In this document: positions 21,265 through 32,020 of the stretch, piece after piece
Position numbering within the stretch: the first letter of the stretch is position 1
Layout: every line of letters begins with the position of its first letter
Source: Trogon surrucura
Lineage: Eukaryota; Chordata; Aves; Trogoniformes; Trogonidae
DNA: 64,000 bases
Assembly (NCBI GenBank): GCA_020746105.1
Contig: CM036628.1
Coordinates: 21,223,191 to 21,287,190, forward strand
Reading direction: 5' to 3'
The notes under the pieces: generated by a model
Database searches by the model: none
The model's input: the letters and a program-made list of their open reading frames with translations, nothing else
What the model was told of the DNA's origin: nothing
Position numbers and translations under genes: made by a program

Positions 21265-21440
21265 TCCTGTTATCAAATGATTTCACTTGAAGTCGTTCAG
21301 CATCTGTGTCTTCCTGCTGTGACCAGTGTTTCCACGTGCTCACAGAAGGACCGGCTGCCCTTTGACTCCGCCGACATCCCGCGCTTGTCCTCATTAATCA
21401 GAGGAAGCCTCAATTAAACAGGATTAGTGATAGCACTGAA
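21265..21440. promoter_or_regulatory. AT-rich island
   Basis: TTATCAAATGATTTCAC near 21271, CATTAATCAGAGG near 21391 and CAATTAAACAGGATTAGTG near 21409 give several TAAT/ATTA words about 120 bp apart. Candidate homeodomain-bound element. Confidence 0.28.
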
Positions 21441-22334
21441 AAATTGAGACTAGGAAGCCTGATGTGTAAACAGAGCTGTGAAAACTCGGCACACGCAAAC
21501 TCACAGAGAGAGAAAGAGAGCGGCCTCACTCCCGAGATCCTGGGGTTGGAGAAATGCTCCTGGAAATCGGTGGGAAAGCTGGAGGAGCAAGTACAATAAA
21601 CCCAAGGGCTGCTCTCCCCGCAGCACCTCGCTCTTTGAACCACCCCGTTGATTTCACTGGGGCTCTCCCCGGAGTGAGCCACTGCTAAGTATGAATAATG
21701 GGTCTGGCACGCAGCCCTTGGGGCATGGGTGATGGATGAACTTTAGCTTCCACAAGTAAGATGAGACCCAGACTGGCTGAAACGAGAAAGGTGCTGACTT
21801 TTCCTCCCTCACCTGGAATTGAAATGGAAATGAAACTGTTTTCGAGATAATTCAGCCAACTTCATTCTCATTTTCGCTCGGTGCATGCACTCTGCACACA
21901 TTTCAGGCAGCTGCCTCATGGGAAACATTCCCAATTATCTGCTCTCTCTGCCTGCCCCATTCCTCACGATATGACTCATTCAGACATTCGCAAAAGCTGT
22001 TCCCAGAGGAAGTCAGAGCCGTTTCAGCGGGATGCTTTTCTCCCCCCCGGGTTGTTGCAGGACTGGGTTGAGCTCCCGGGCCTGGGGATCTACTGCCTTG
22101 GCAACCCTGCAGCTGAAATCGGAGGGTCTGCAGAGCATCTCCTTGGCCCACCACCACCAGCCCAAAGTACCTTTCCATCTCCCAGGGGGAAACGAAACCT
22201 CTGAGCGAAAAGTTCAGAAGCGAAGGGTCAAAAGCCGAGGGAAAAGTTGGAAAACGCCAGGGGTCTGGGCAGGGTTCGCCGTGCCACCCCGTGGCAGCAC
22301 GCCCGGCCAGAGCTTTGTCGTTGAGCAACAAGAT

Positions 22335-22680
22335 TGCTGGGACGTCTTATAATATCCTGGAGTTTATTAAACGATAAAGCCGAGGGAAACGCTTTAGCCT
22401 CGTTGAAGCAAAATATTTAGAGAAGGCTTTTCAGTGTTTATGGTAGGAGTTTGGAATTTTTATTTCATTGGAAATTTGGAGCTGCTAACACTGTTGCTCA
22501 AATATGGGATGAAAGAAACCCCTGAAAGAGTGATATTTTTGGCTGAATGGGAATTTTATGTTGCAGCCAGCTCTAATAGTCTTATTTTCCTCCAAACAGA
22601 AGATAAACGACAAATCTTTTAACTTTCCCAAAGAAAGCTAGAACAAAATTTCGCGCCTAACTTTTCAGAGCCTGTGGTTG
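22335..22680. promoter_or_regulatory. Candidate conserved non-coding element
   Basis: A 345-bp block, clearly AT-rich against GC-rich flanks, with GTTTATTAAACG, GCAAAATATTTAG, TTTTTATTTCATTGG, CTCAAATATGGG, GTGATATTTTTGG and GATAAACGACAAATC. Motif variety and length are typical of conserved enhancers. No frame, splice or repeat explains it. Conservation is not tested. Confidence 0.42.
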
Positions 22681-23919
22681 TGGAGGGAGAAGGCTCTTGA
22701 GATGACTTCCAGAAACGTGCAAGCGGTTGGAGGGTGTGAAGCGGTGCTGCGGGTGATCTGCAGCTCGCCCGGGCGATGCTGGCCCAGCAGATCCCAGCCT
22801 GCGGGAGAGACCGCGCCGGGGCCGAGGGCAGCTCTGCGGGAGGTTTGTGCACGGGTGGGGACGCACTCAGGAGCTGAACGAGGACACGTGGCCGTGAGGG
22901 CTGTTTACCAAGTGCCCGCGTTTCTCCTTCCTTCCCCCCGGCTCCCGCCTCGGAGGGGAGGGTGTGCTGGGAAAAGCTCGCTCATGGCACAAGCTGAATT
23001 TAGAAACGCGGCCCGTGGGAGCCGCGGTGCAAGCGCCTGGGAGCCAGGGCGTCTGGGGTCTGGTACAGCTGCTTCGCCACCACGGAGTCTCCTTTCCCGA
23101 GGGCTGGGGATGGGGTTGCTCTGCCGGACTCCTGGCTCCAGGCTTGCTGCTGGACAACCTGGAAACGTCGGCGTTTGCCACGTTAGGCTGCGGCTTCTGA
23201 AGTAATAGCTCTCAGACACTGGTTTAGAGGCATGATGAGATGCACCTGACTGAGAATAACTTTTCTTGTGGGAATATCCCCATGGGCCTGAGCCCTCGCA
23301 CATGCTTGCAGTGTGTATTTTGCACTTCGGTAGACTTGCTTCATTTTCAGATTTCCCTTCCCGTGTCTTCTCTTCTCTGCTGGTTTCTAGCAATTGCTTG
23401 AACTTAATAATATCGAGAGCTTTATTGAAATGATGCGGAAAGCTCTTGCTGAGCTGCAAAGGCAGCAGGAGGGATGGGTGCTGCCCCTGGGTGGGTCTGG
23501 CAGAGGGGACTTTGCTCGGTGCGGGGCTGAGCTGTCCTGCAGCTGCTCCTCCAGATGTGACCCAGCCCTCCGGGTGTCTGGGACCGGGCAACTGCGAGGG
23601 ATGTCGGTGAAAAAGAACATTTCCCTTCCCCTCAGCTGCAACGCTGCTCCGAGCGCTGTTGGACGCTGGAAATGCATGTGAATGCAGGTGGAAGGAGGCA
23701 GGCAAAGCCGTGACCTGCAGTTCGGGGATCTGTCTTGTTCCAGGTGTGGCAGGAAGAGGGAAACGTTTCTCTTCTCCCTCCAAGGAAGTAACGATCCCAC
23801 TGAGCTCACATGTGTCCTGGTTTCAGAAAGTTTGTACCGCGATGCACGTCCCCGTAAATAGCAAAGGCCTGAGCTCAGCCTCCTCGTCTCAGAGGCTGTT
23901 GAATCAATACTCCATTCCC

Positions 23920-23995
23920 CAGGTTAATGCAGGCAGCAGCTCAATTAAGGGAAAACCCCGTGGGAATGGGAATAATACGGAGTTTGTTGGAGCAA
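23920..23995. promoter_or_regulatory. Short AT-rich island
   Basis: CCAGGTTAATGCAGG, GCTCAATTAAGGG and GGAATAATACGG sit within 60 bp in GC-rich surroundings. Two TAA-type homeodomain half-sites. Weak candidate. Confidence 0.2.
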
Positions 23996-24389
23996 ACACC
24001 AGGTCCGCGGTAACCTGGCTCACAGAGAGATCGAGCGCAGGTTGCTGTGCCTGGGACGCGCTCCCGGACCCGTCAGCAGCCCAGCTCCCTGGGAAATGGG
24101 CTCCAGGAGCTGCGGCAGGTTCCCAGGCCCGGGGAAGGGTCTGGGTACAGCGGCCGCAGGATGGAGGAGCCCTCCGCTCCACACAGAGGCAGCTGTGAAA
24201 AATCTCCAGCTAAAACCCGGGCAGTTTTGTCCGTGTTGTGCGCGTTGCCCACAGAGCTCTTGGTGCCTCTGTGTTCCTGCTGGATTGGTTGACAGAATAA
24301 AAAATGAAATAGGTTAATACAATCAAAGTAAAGAGTCTCTGGACTAGGGCTGTGAAAACGAGTGGGAGGAGGACAGGGGATGATGTACG

Positions 24390-24500
24390 ATAGGCAGGAA
24401 CCCCTTTCCTTGCGCTAATGAGCTTTCACAATTAGCTTGGGGTGATTCTATGAAATTCACGTTGACCGTGCGTGTCTCCGTTTCTTCATCTTTCTGTGAG
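24390..24500 (+). mobile_element. MIR-like SINE relic
   Basis: The order GGAACCCC, CTAATGAGC, TTCACAATTAGC, CTTGGGG, then GTGTCTCCGTTTCTTCATC follows the MIR body: anticodon-arm-like part, the GCTGTGTGACCTTGGGCAA core, and the CTCAGTTTCCTCATCTGT block. Agreement is partial and the remainder is lost. MIR are inactive tRNA-derived SINEs. Confidence 0.38.
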
Positions 24501-24599
24501 GACGTGAGAAAAGAACAGCCCTGGAGAGAGAGATCTGTGTGTGATGGGTAACCTGGAGCCAGGCAGCCAGTCTGAGCTCCGCGGTGATTTGTCTGAGAG

Positions 24600-24790
24600 A
24601 CAAACAACAAACAGAAGTAAATAAAGTGTGCGAGGGAAACAAACACTTCGTGACAGGGAAAGAGAGGAATGTGGTAAGTTATTCTGTTCTTTGATAATGC
24701 CGCGGCTACGCTGGCAGTTGGAATTAAGAACATCATTTCTCTAATCCAGATGGCTAATAGATGTGGATTGCTTTTCTAAAACCACTTGAA
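24600..24790. promoter_or_regulatory. AT-rich island
   Basis: Contains AGTAAATAAAGTG, GTAAGTTATTCTG, GGAATTAAGAAC and CTAATCCAGATGGC, the last resembling a bicoid-type TAATCC site. Weak candidate regulatory element. Confidence 0.23.
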
Positions 24791-25250
24791 AAAACACAAT
24801 TGCTGCTGGATGCGGAGCTTCCTACAAGAGAATCCAGCCTGGGTGCAGACTCTGTTCTTGCTGAGTGGGGATGCTGCGGTTCCTGGGTCCAACCCTGGAG
24901 AAAGAAACAAAGGGTTTGCCTGCACAAATCTGTCAGCACATATGCTACTCACTACAGCTTCTCTTTTTTTGTTCTCTAAAAGTGGTAATTTTAGAGATAT
25001 TTAAGCAGGTCAGCAATATGTATTTTGGGGGGGCAAAAAAAAATGTGGATGAGAGAAATTATAAAAGGCTGAGAGAAGTGCCAGGGCTTGGGGACACCCT
25101 TTCAGTCACCAGGTGAGACCGTGTCTGGGCGCAAGATAACGAGCATTCACATCCGAGGCTCTCCCCTTGTCAAGCCTGTCCTAACGCTAACCCTGGGACA
25201 TTCGTAGGTGCGATCGTATTGAATCCAGTGTCCTCCAGTTGGGGAAATTG

Positions 25251-25283
25251 CACCAGGTGAGTTTTCCTTGACTCACCCTGGTG
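25251..25283. other. Bulged inverted repeat containing a splice-donor consensus
   Basis: CACCAGGTGAGT (25251-25262) and ACTCACCCTGGTG (25271-25283) form a 12-bp stem with one bulged C and an 8-nt loop. The left arm contains CAGGTGAGT, the exact vertebrate 5-prime splice consensus, and the right arm holds a near-perfect donor on the other strand. It may instead be part of an old amniote repeat that contains GCACCAGGTG. Confidence 0.4.
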
Positions 25284-26559
25284 GAAAGCAAAATGGAAAA
25301 GAGTCTGGAGCGAGAAGCACTTTGCACTCAAAGCCGAGACAAAATTCTCTGTGTTCACACTCTGAAGCCCGAGTCCCACCTGCAGGCTGGGCGCAGGGCG
25401 CTCCCGCCAGCCAAAGGAATGCTCTCCGATAGCTTTCTGGGTCGGACACTTACTTTGTTAGAGGAAACACTTGAAACTAAAACTTTGCAGGATTTCCCCT
25501 GAGGTTCTGGTGTTTGTTTAGGCTTCTCCAACCAAAGAATCTCAGTCACTAGAAGCTGCAAGCCTCCCCCACACATTCATCCCTCTCAGCCTGTTTTAAG
25601 AAGTTTATATAGCAAACAACAACACAAGAAGAGCTGCTCCCTCCATAAATCACAGCCTCCGAGGGAAAGCAGAGGGAGACGATGTCGGCCGGGCAGGCTG
25701 GCTCCGAGAGCTGGAGGTGAGGAAGAGGAGCAGGGTCTGGGCAGCCCAACGCGGAGAGCCCCACTGCCGGGACCAGGCAGGGAGGAGACCCCCGAGCTCT
25801 GCCCTGCTCCTGGGCAAGAGGAGCACCTCCGGGAGGAGGGCGAGCTGCCGGGGGAGGCATCTGCGGGAGGGGGTTCCCAGCGGGTCAGGGGGATGGCGAG
25901 GGGCAGGGGATGAGTGGGAGGGCAGGGGGCAGCGCGGGCCGATCTTCCTCCTGTTGACAAATGCAAAACATTAACTTTGACCTCATACTTTTCCCGTCTG
26001 AAGACAGCACGTTATCAGTGCAGCGACGGCTACAGGGAACCACAATTTATCATGCCGAAGGCAGAGTTCAGGGTGTGCATTTGAGGGTCAGTTCTGGACC
26101 ACGCTCAGCCATCGCCTGTAAATTGTAGAAGAGCTTTTTGGGGACAGAGAGATCTGAGAGTGGTGGTTGAACTAGAGAAGGTTGCCTAGATTTCGAACCA
26201 GCTTGACCTGTTACGGTTGTGCCAGTGCAGTTTGCACTTGGGTGTCCTTTACACCCGTTGCACCTTGTCCCGCATTCTCGGCCAGCACCTGTGGGAGCTC
26301 TTCCTCCAAAATCCGGGGGAGCACCTGGCTGCTCTGGCCGGACAGGGACCCTGTGGCTCCCCAGAGGTTCCCTCGTACCAATAAGCGTTGCCCTGCCCGA
26401 GCGGTTGGGCTCTTCAGGGACGCTGCTTCCCCGGCTCACGCTCGCGGGGCGATTATCCTGCTGTCGATCTGCTTGTCTCCGCGGAGCTGCGTCTCTGCTG
26501 TTGGGATCCCCGAGTTCCGGGAAGGAAGGACTGGAGGCAAGTCGGAGTGAGGAAAGCAA

Positions 26560-26860
26560 TCAATTGTTAGTTAATGGAGTTACGGTAAAGATGTTATCCA
26601 AAACCGCCGTGGCTGCCTAATTATTCATAACATCCCTCTGGAGATTCTCCTTTTGGCAAACTGTGAATTTGCTGCTTTGTTGCCATAATAATAGCAGTTT
26701 CAGGGCTTTAAATGAGAGGGTACAAATTACCATGCAGCCGCTGACAATATGGCAACTACTGAGCATTGGATTACATGGTAATTTCCATGCAATATCCAGG
26801 TTATTACATAGTAAGTGCCATGTCATTACAGGCTAAATGAGTGATTATCACCACTGCTTG
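26560..26860. promoter_or_regulatory. Candidate conserved element with repeated ATTAC palindromes
   Basis: This 300-bp block is among the most motif-dense here. AAATTACCATG (26724-26734) and CATGGTAATTT (26774-26784) form an 11-bp perfect inverted repeat. ATTACATGGTAA (26770-26781) and ATTACATAGTAA (26803-26814) are near-identical direct copies, 33 bp apart. TAATTATTCATAAC lies near 26619 and CCATGCAATATCC near 26785 is POU-like. A homotypic binding-site cluster is the natural reading; function is inferred. Confidence 0.48.
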
Positions 26861-27074
26861 ACAAATTCACCTGACAAATTCGGCTTCCTTGTTGGGCTGT
26901 GGGATGTGGGCAGGCAGAACGCTGGCTCCAGCCCGGTGCTGGTGTGTTTGGGGTGCTCCTGATGGGTTTGCCTGGGTCGTGCCAGAGCTGCACCTGCCGC
27001 CGGCGCCGGGTCGGACGGGACAAGGCGGGGCTGTGAGCTGTGGGTGCACGCGGGTGTGTTTCACACACAACACC

Positions 27075-27400
27075 TTAGGATTTTTTGAGTATCCACACCA
27101 GCAAAAGCAGCTTGAAACCTCCCCAGCACAGCTGGAGGAGCCATGTAAAACTTTTGAGTTAATGCTGGCAGAAAATTATTTACAGTCTTCTCTCAGCTTT
27201 ATCATATCTGTCTTGAATATTTCGAAGCAAGTACGCCTCAGCTCTTGTGTGTATGCACTGTGAAGTAACTCTAACCGGTGAATGACAGTTGCTTACTTTA
27301 TATAATCTCAGGCCTCTTAAAACTGCCACAGATCCAAGCCACAGTTTTCTGACATCTTTGAATTAACTCGCATTAGGTTTGATGGGGCTCATGGATTTAA
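27075..27400. promoter_or_regulatory. Candidate conserved non-coding element
   Basis: About 325 bp with GAGTTAATGC, GAAAATTATTTACAG, TTTATCATATC, TTGAATATTTCG, GTGAATGACAGTTGC, TTTATATAATCTC and TTGAATTAACTCGCATTAGG. The TGACAG word is a MEIS/TGIF-type site. AT-rich throughout, with no frame or repeat. Strong island by composition. Confidence 0.4.
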
Positions 27401-27689
27401 GGAGTGGTTACGCACTTGTGCAGAACAAGAATTTGACCATTCAGGTAACTCGGTCCTGTGAATGCCCTCGATATTTCTGCAGGAGGATCCGTAGAGAGCT
27501 ACAGCTGATCTGTAGATCTTTCTGTAGAAGGACGAGGACCAGAGTTGTGATGGTTGATGGATGTTACATACAACCAGCATGAAAATCACAGGGAGGGATG
27601 TTCAGGCGATCAGCATCCCTTCCCAAAAACAGAGAATACCAAAGTAACAAATTAGAAGAGTCAGGGGAGGGCTGTAACCCAAGTGAAAA

Positions 27690-27805
27690 ATGTTTTCGTC
27701 CTTTCCCCAGTACAATAATTGAAATGTCAGCTGCAGATGATTGTCAAGCTTAACTTTATAATAATGTCCTCCCGTTGCTGTGTTGTTTGCATTTTAATGG
27801 CACTG
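27690..27805. promoter_or_regulatory. Island with PBX/MEIS-like site
   Basis: TGATTGTCA at 27738-27746 is one base from the PBX-MEIS composite TGATTGACAG. It is flanked by ACAATAATTGAAATG, CTTTATAATAATGTCC and GCATTTTAATGGC. This is typical of HOX/TALE-bound elements, but binding is not shown. Confidence 0.35.
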
Positions 27806-28204
27806 GTGTCCTCCCGGGCACGCAGGAGCCGAAGCTCCACATCTCCTCCTCTGCCCTCCTGACGCGTTTCCTACCTCCGTCCCGGCCGTGCTAAGAATCG
27901 ACAATCTACATTAAATGCTGCATGTATTTTTCTAATGTCTCTTCCCCAGGCAGACCTCAGAGATGAAAAGGGATCTCTCTTTGATATTTCCAAACATGCC
28001 ATGTGTGTGTAGCGCTGCGCTTCACACATGGATCACAGGCCTGACAGGTTTCTTAGCGGGATGCTCATGTTTCCGTTACGGCCACTGCTCGGACACTTAC
28101 ATGCCAAACTGCTTTGTTTTGGCAAAACGCAGCCCCACAGGCTTTGGAAACCTCTTTCTTTCCTGCACAGCCAGAGCTACCAGCTTCAGCACTGCGTAGC
28201 TATT

Positions 28205-28335
28205 CCTGGGTAATTAGCTCTGTGTTCTTCCTCTCCACCACCAGCCAGTGTGGTATCATGAGATTATCATCAGCCTCTTGACATGATGATAATTATCCTT
28301 CAGTAACTTGAAAGATGCTCGTAATCCACGAGGAC
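28205..28335. promoter_or_regulatory. Island with perfect 10-bp hairpin
   Basis: ATTATCATCA (28263-28272) and TGATGATAAT (28284-28293) are perfect reverse complements separated by 11 nt. The right arm runs into GATAATTATC, a further palindrome. The element also has CAGTAACTTG and CATGAGATTATC. Possible paired transcription-factor sites or an RNA hairpin too short for a microRNA. Confidence 0.38.
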
Positions 28336-28849
28336 AAGTGATTTTCCCAAGTCTTTCGATGCCGTTAGCCAGGCAGATGGTTGGCTGGAGATGGGAAGGG
28401 CCGGCATGGGGGCGACCATACACCGAGCACCCAGCCCAGCGCCGGGGTGATGGGCACGCAGGGTTCATGGGGAGAAAACAGCCCACGAGGGCCAGGAGCT
28501 GCTGAGAGGATGTAAAGTGTGGTCACACTGCTCTGCTGTCACCGTAAAGCGATGAATCCCAGTCCCTCTCCCAAGCGATGAGTAGCACCCGTCCTGAGAG
28601 TCCTTCTGATAATTGCTGTGAGCACAGTTGCTGCCCGGGTGCAGCGTCCGCTCTGGAAGCGCCCTAGGGCAGGCCCTGAAGCCACCAGCCCCCGGATGCC
28701 ACGAGCCGCTGGCTCTTTCTCACGTAGAGCCCGGTTCGTGAAGGTGCTGCTGCTCGAAGGGACAATTTGGCTTCATCAGGCGGCGCTGACATTTAGCATC
28801 AAACGCCTGCCCCCTCCCGCTCTGCGGTGTGCATTTCCTTGATCGCCTT

Positions 28850-28955
28850 TCACAGCGAGAAATAAATGGTGCATTAGAGAGGAGGAGAGAGAGATGAGCT
28901 TTATTAGCTGTTTATGGAAGAAATTAAAATTGTTCATTAGTAACCACGGCACCGA
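28850..28955. promoter_or_regulatory. AT-rich island
   Basis: GAAATAAATGGTGCATTAGAG, GCTTTATTAGCTGTTTATGG and AATTAAAATTGTTCATTAG lie in 90 bp, with a purine run (28878-28893) between. Several ATTA words suggest homeodomain binding. Candidate regulatory element. Confidence 0.32.
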
Positions 28956-29499
28956 GAGTGCCCCTCCTCCCGGCTCCATCCTCGGGGCCCAGCCGGCACC
29001 GCTGCCAGAGCCCGATGGCTCCCCAGGGACCACTCGCCTCGGCTTTATTTGGGCTGGCACCTGCCTGTTGCCTCCCTGCCCTTCTACAGATGGGGGCCTG
29101 GGGGACCGACGGGGGAAATGTCACTGCCTCACTGCTGCAGGGAGCGTCTCCTCCCTTCGCACAGCCCGAATCGCTCAGCTGGCCCCAGGCAGCTCTGGGA
29201 GGGCGGGCTGGATGCAGAGCACCTGCGACCTGAGGTGCTTTTTACCCAAGAGGGTTTGAGAGCCGGGTGGGCAGGAGGGAGATAACCCAATGGTCCCCAC
29301 CATGCCAGCCAGAACTGCCTTTGGGGCTCAGGCGGTGTGACAGCACGGCGCAGCACTGGCTCCTCTCCTCTAGCTGCTGTCACCGCCTGGGCGGGCTGTT
29401 GTTTCCTGGCTAGGATTTGATGCTGGAAGTTGTTCTTGCTTTCTGCGGCAGGCTAAGTCAGCTCTGCCCGTGCCGGCATGACGTGGTGGCCAGCCTGGC

Positions 29500-29540
29500 C
29501 TCCTCCTCATCCTCCTTGTCCTCCTCATCCTCTCCTCCCC
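29500..29540. repeat. (TCC)n-like pyrimidine tract
   Basis: Imperfect CCT/CTC repeats over 40 bp, nearly all pyrimidines. Simple sequence; the complementary strand is GA-rich. Confidence 0.85.
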
Positions 29541-29779
29541 ACAATGCATCACCCCGTGCCCTTCTCACCAGCCCCAGCACTCTCTAACCATGGAGCTGTC
29601 TCTCCTGGCTGGGACGTGACCCCACCGAGCCGGTGGCACAGGGGGGCAGGCGGGAGGAAGGCAGGAGGACTTCAAAGGCTCTGTATCTCTTCACGCAGCT
29701 GCCATAAAAAACAATCCAGGTTTCCGCTCCCGAGTCCCAAGTTGCCCCCGCAAGGGACATCTCTCAGGGCAAACGGATA

Positions 29780-29925
29780 AATCTTTCATCTCCTCAGTCT
29801 GGGTTTTATTAAATGCCTCGCACATATATGTAAAATGCAGAATGCTGATAAATACGGGCTGGTTACAGGGGGAGGCAGATAGAGATTAACGCACTGTGCT
29901 AACTCCAAGTCTGATCTTTCGCCTA
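29780..29925. promoter_or_regulatory. AT-rich island
   Basis: GGGTTTTATTAAATGCC, CACATATATGTAAAATGC, GATAAATACGGGC and GAGATTAACGCACTG lie within 110 bp. CACATATATGTA is a near-palindrome. Candidate regulatory element by composition. Confidence 0.3.
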
Positions 29926-30709
29926 AGAGCTCCGAGATGTGCAGAGACACCAAAAAGCTGGTGCAGATGGCACCAGGTGGAGAGCAGAGGTGGAAGGGCT
30001 CGGCATCACCTGGCCCACTGCATCCATGCAAGGGGGGCTTCATCGCCTTCCCATCACCCCCAGTAAGCCTGTGCTGCTGTTACTGGGGGATCCCTGGGAA
30101 TATAGCAAAGATCTGGGTGAAAATCGTGTCTCCTTGTGAAAGAAACAAATCAGGCACAGCTGTTTCTTTCTCTGACTAGCCTGTGCGAGGGGAACCGGGG
30201 GCTCAGAGAACATGAGGCTTGCTGAAGGTGCCTGGTGTTTAATTTTACCCAAGCTCAGCACTTGCAGTCATTCGCTGGGGAAATTCAAGTCCCATGGAGA
30301 AGGCTGGATTACCTGGCTTGTTTAACCAACAGCAGCAGAGGCTGGGGAGAGCCAGGCTCGCTCTATAGACCTGAGCAGCGAGAATGCAGAAGTAGCCTGT
30401 TCTCCATCTCTGTGACGGAGGAAGACAAGAAGTCACGGGCTGAAGCGGTATGGAAGGACGTTTGGGTTCACCACGAGCAAGGCTTTCTTCAGCCTGGGAA
30501 GGGGACCTCAGAGCAGGGCAGAGGTGGAGCAGCTGGGACACATCGAGGGCTGCGACTGGAACAGCCCAACCTGCTGCATGCCTGAGGCTGGACCCAGCAA
30601 ACTTAGGAAACAGTTGCCCTGGGACGTGAGAGGAAGTAAAAATAGGAGCAAGAAGCCCAAGAATGAACTTGAAATGCCCTTTGGGGTAGCCAAGCTCTCA
30701 GGGCTTTTC

Positions 30710-31067
30710 TAATCAGTAACCCATCCGTTCCCCTAACCTCTGCAGTTGCAACAAACACTTCTAAACAGACAGATTTTCCATTAAGCCTGGAAGAAATGGC
30801 AAGCTGCCTTGATGAATGTCAAAGTTAATACCACGTTTGTTATAGACTGAGACTGCAATGTGATGGTTTTATAAACCCATTCCTTCATTACCGTTATCAA
30901 TATTACCCTTAGCTGATTCCCGTCTGCAAGCCAGATTCATAGCCAGGCAGATAGCCTTCGTCTGTGGCTACTTTACATGGGAGCTGGCTGCCTGAGGATC
31001 TGTAAGCCATCCTGTACCGATGCATTTGAAAAACAGTAAAAAAAGGGGATAAAATAAAATAAATAAG
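30710..31067. promoter_or_regulatory. Candidate conserved non-coding element
   Basis: About 350 bp of AT-rich complex sequence: TTTTCCATTAAGCC, GTCAAAGTTAATACC, GTGATGGTTTTATAAACC, CATTACCGTTATCAATATTACC and GATTCATAGCC, ending in an A-rich TAAAATAAAATAAATAAGG run (31049-31068). No frame or repeat accounts for it. Length and motif variety make it a good alignment target. Confidence 0.42.
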
Positions 31068-31339
31068 GCAGGTTGAGCACATAAAGCGTATGTCTGAGTG
31101 AGTGCTTAGTGCGAAGCATCAATGAAACGGCTGGGACTCTGATTGAAACCAGACTCAGGAAAGAAGGGCTGTAAACGTTTTTTCACTGCCTGTCCTAAGA
31201 AATTTATGTCTCACCCACTCCATCATATCCTTCAGGGCTGCCTTTTTCGCAGCTGTCTTCAGAGACCGTCCGCTGAGCCCCCTTATGAAGTCCACTCCAT
31301 GATGTCACCCGGAACAATAACTCACTCACCTCCCGGCAT

Positions 31340-31745
31340 TGTGCTCTGCGGAGAGGTACCCTATAAATAACGGGCCGGGGTCGGGGGGATGCCTGCGAGC
31401 AGCCCTTCTCGAGGAAAACCATCCCGATGTCGGAAGGGAGGAGAAAGTCTGCATGTGGGGTGGGGCGGGCTGGGGGGCGACCCAAAGCGCGCTTGGCTAG
31501 CAAGCGAACGCGAAAACCTCAACTGCGCAAAGCAAATGGGGCAGAAAAACCCACCGACGTTATTTCGAGCACAGCCCGCTCGGGAGAGTCGGAGTTCAGC
31601 CCCCGCTGCCTGGATATCCGTTATGCTTAGCGGGTCTCGCCGCGTCCTCGGAAGAAATCAGAAGCGTGTGCGGGCTCGCCGCTCCCCGGCGCAGAGGGTC
31701 GTTAGCTGCGTGCGTGTGATTAAAGCGACTCGGCGACCGGGGTGA
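31340..31745 (+). promoter_or_regulatory. Candidate promoter: TATA/MEF2 box, CpG island, splice donor
   Basis: CTATAAATAA at 31361-31370 is both a strong TATA box and an exact MEF2 consensus. About 41 CpGs follow in 380 bp, so CpG is not depleted. A start near 31,392 is expected from TATA spacing. The island ends in GGG then GTGAGT at 31742, a good 5-prime splice site, so a first exon of about 350 nt is plausible. A frame from ATG 31389 (118 codons, Arg-rich, no known domain) stays open to the donor, but its ATG lies at or just upstream of the predicted start, so it is probably not translated. Best fit: promoter and first exon of an unannotated, perhaps long non-coding, transcript. Confidence 0.42.
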
Positions 31746-31904
31746 GTTCTTCCTTCAGGAGCACCCAGTTGGTCATGACTCAAATTCGCTCTGACTTAGG
31801 GGCTCTTCTCGGGGCCCCCATCCTGGCCGAGTGGCTGCTCACCCGTCACTTTTCGAGAGAGCAGGTGTCCACATCAGAGAGCGCAAGGCCCCATCAAGGG
31901 CGCG

Positions 31905-32020
31905 TATCCCCGTGGTTGTGAAGCCGAGCGTAATTGCTTCATTCTGCCTGATAACATGTGGTTTTGCGATATTTATAATAGAGCGCTATTAAAAGGGGAA
32001 AAAAAGAGATCAACTCAAAA
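31905..32020. promoter_or_regulatory. AT-rich island next to the promoter candidate
   Basis: GCGTAATTGCTTCATTC, GATAACATGTGG, GCGATATTTATAATAGAG and GCTATTAAAAGGGG lie about 170-280 bp past the splice-donor candidate at 31,742. If the promoter call holds, this lies in the first intron and could be an intronic enhancer. Confidence 0.32.

Noticed and set aside
22905-23783. 292-codon frame on the minus strand, the longest in the window
   Set aside because: Low-information composition (P, S, R, A rich), overlaps unrelated frames and lacks splice or start context.
28263-28293. Hairpin as a microRNA precursor
   Set aside because: A 10-bp stem is far shorter than the roughly 30-bp stem of microRNA precursors, and no known mature sequence was recognised.
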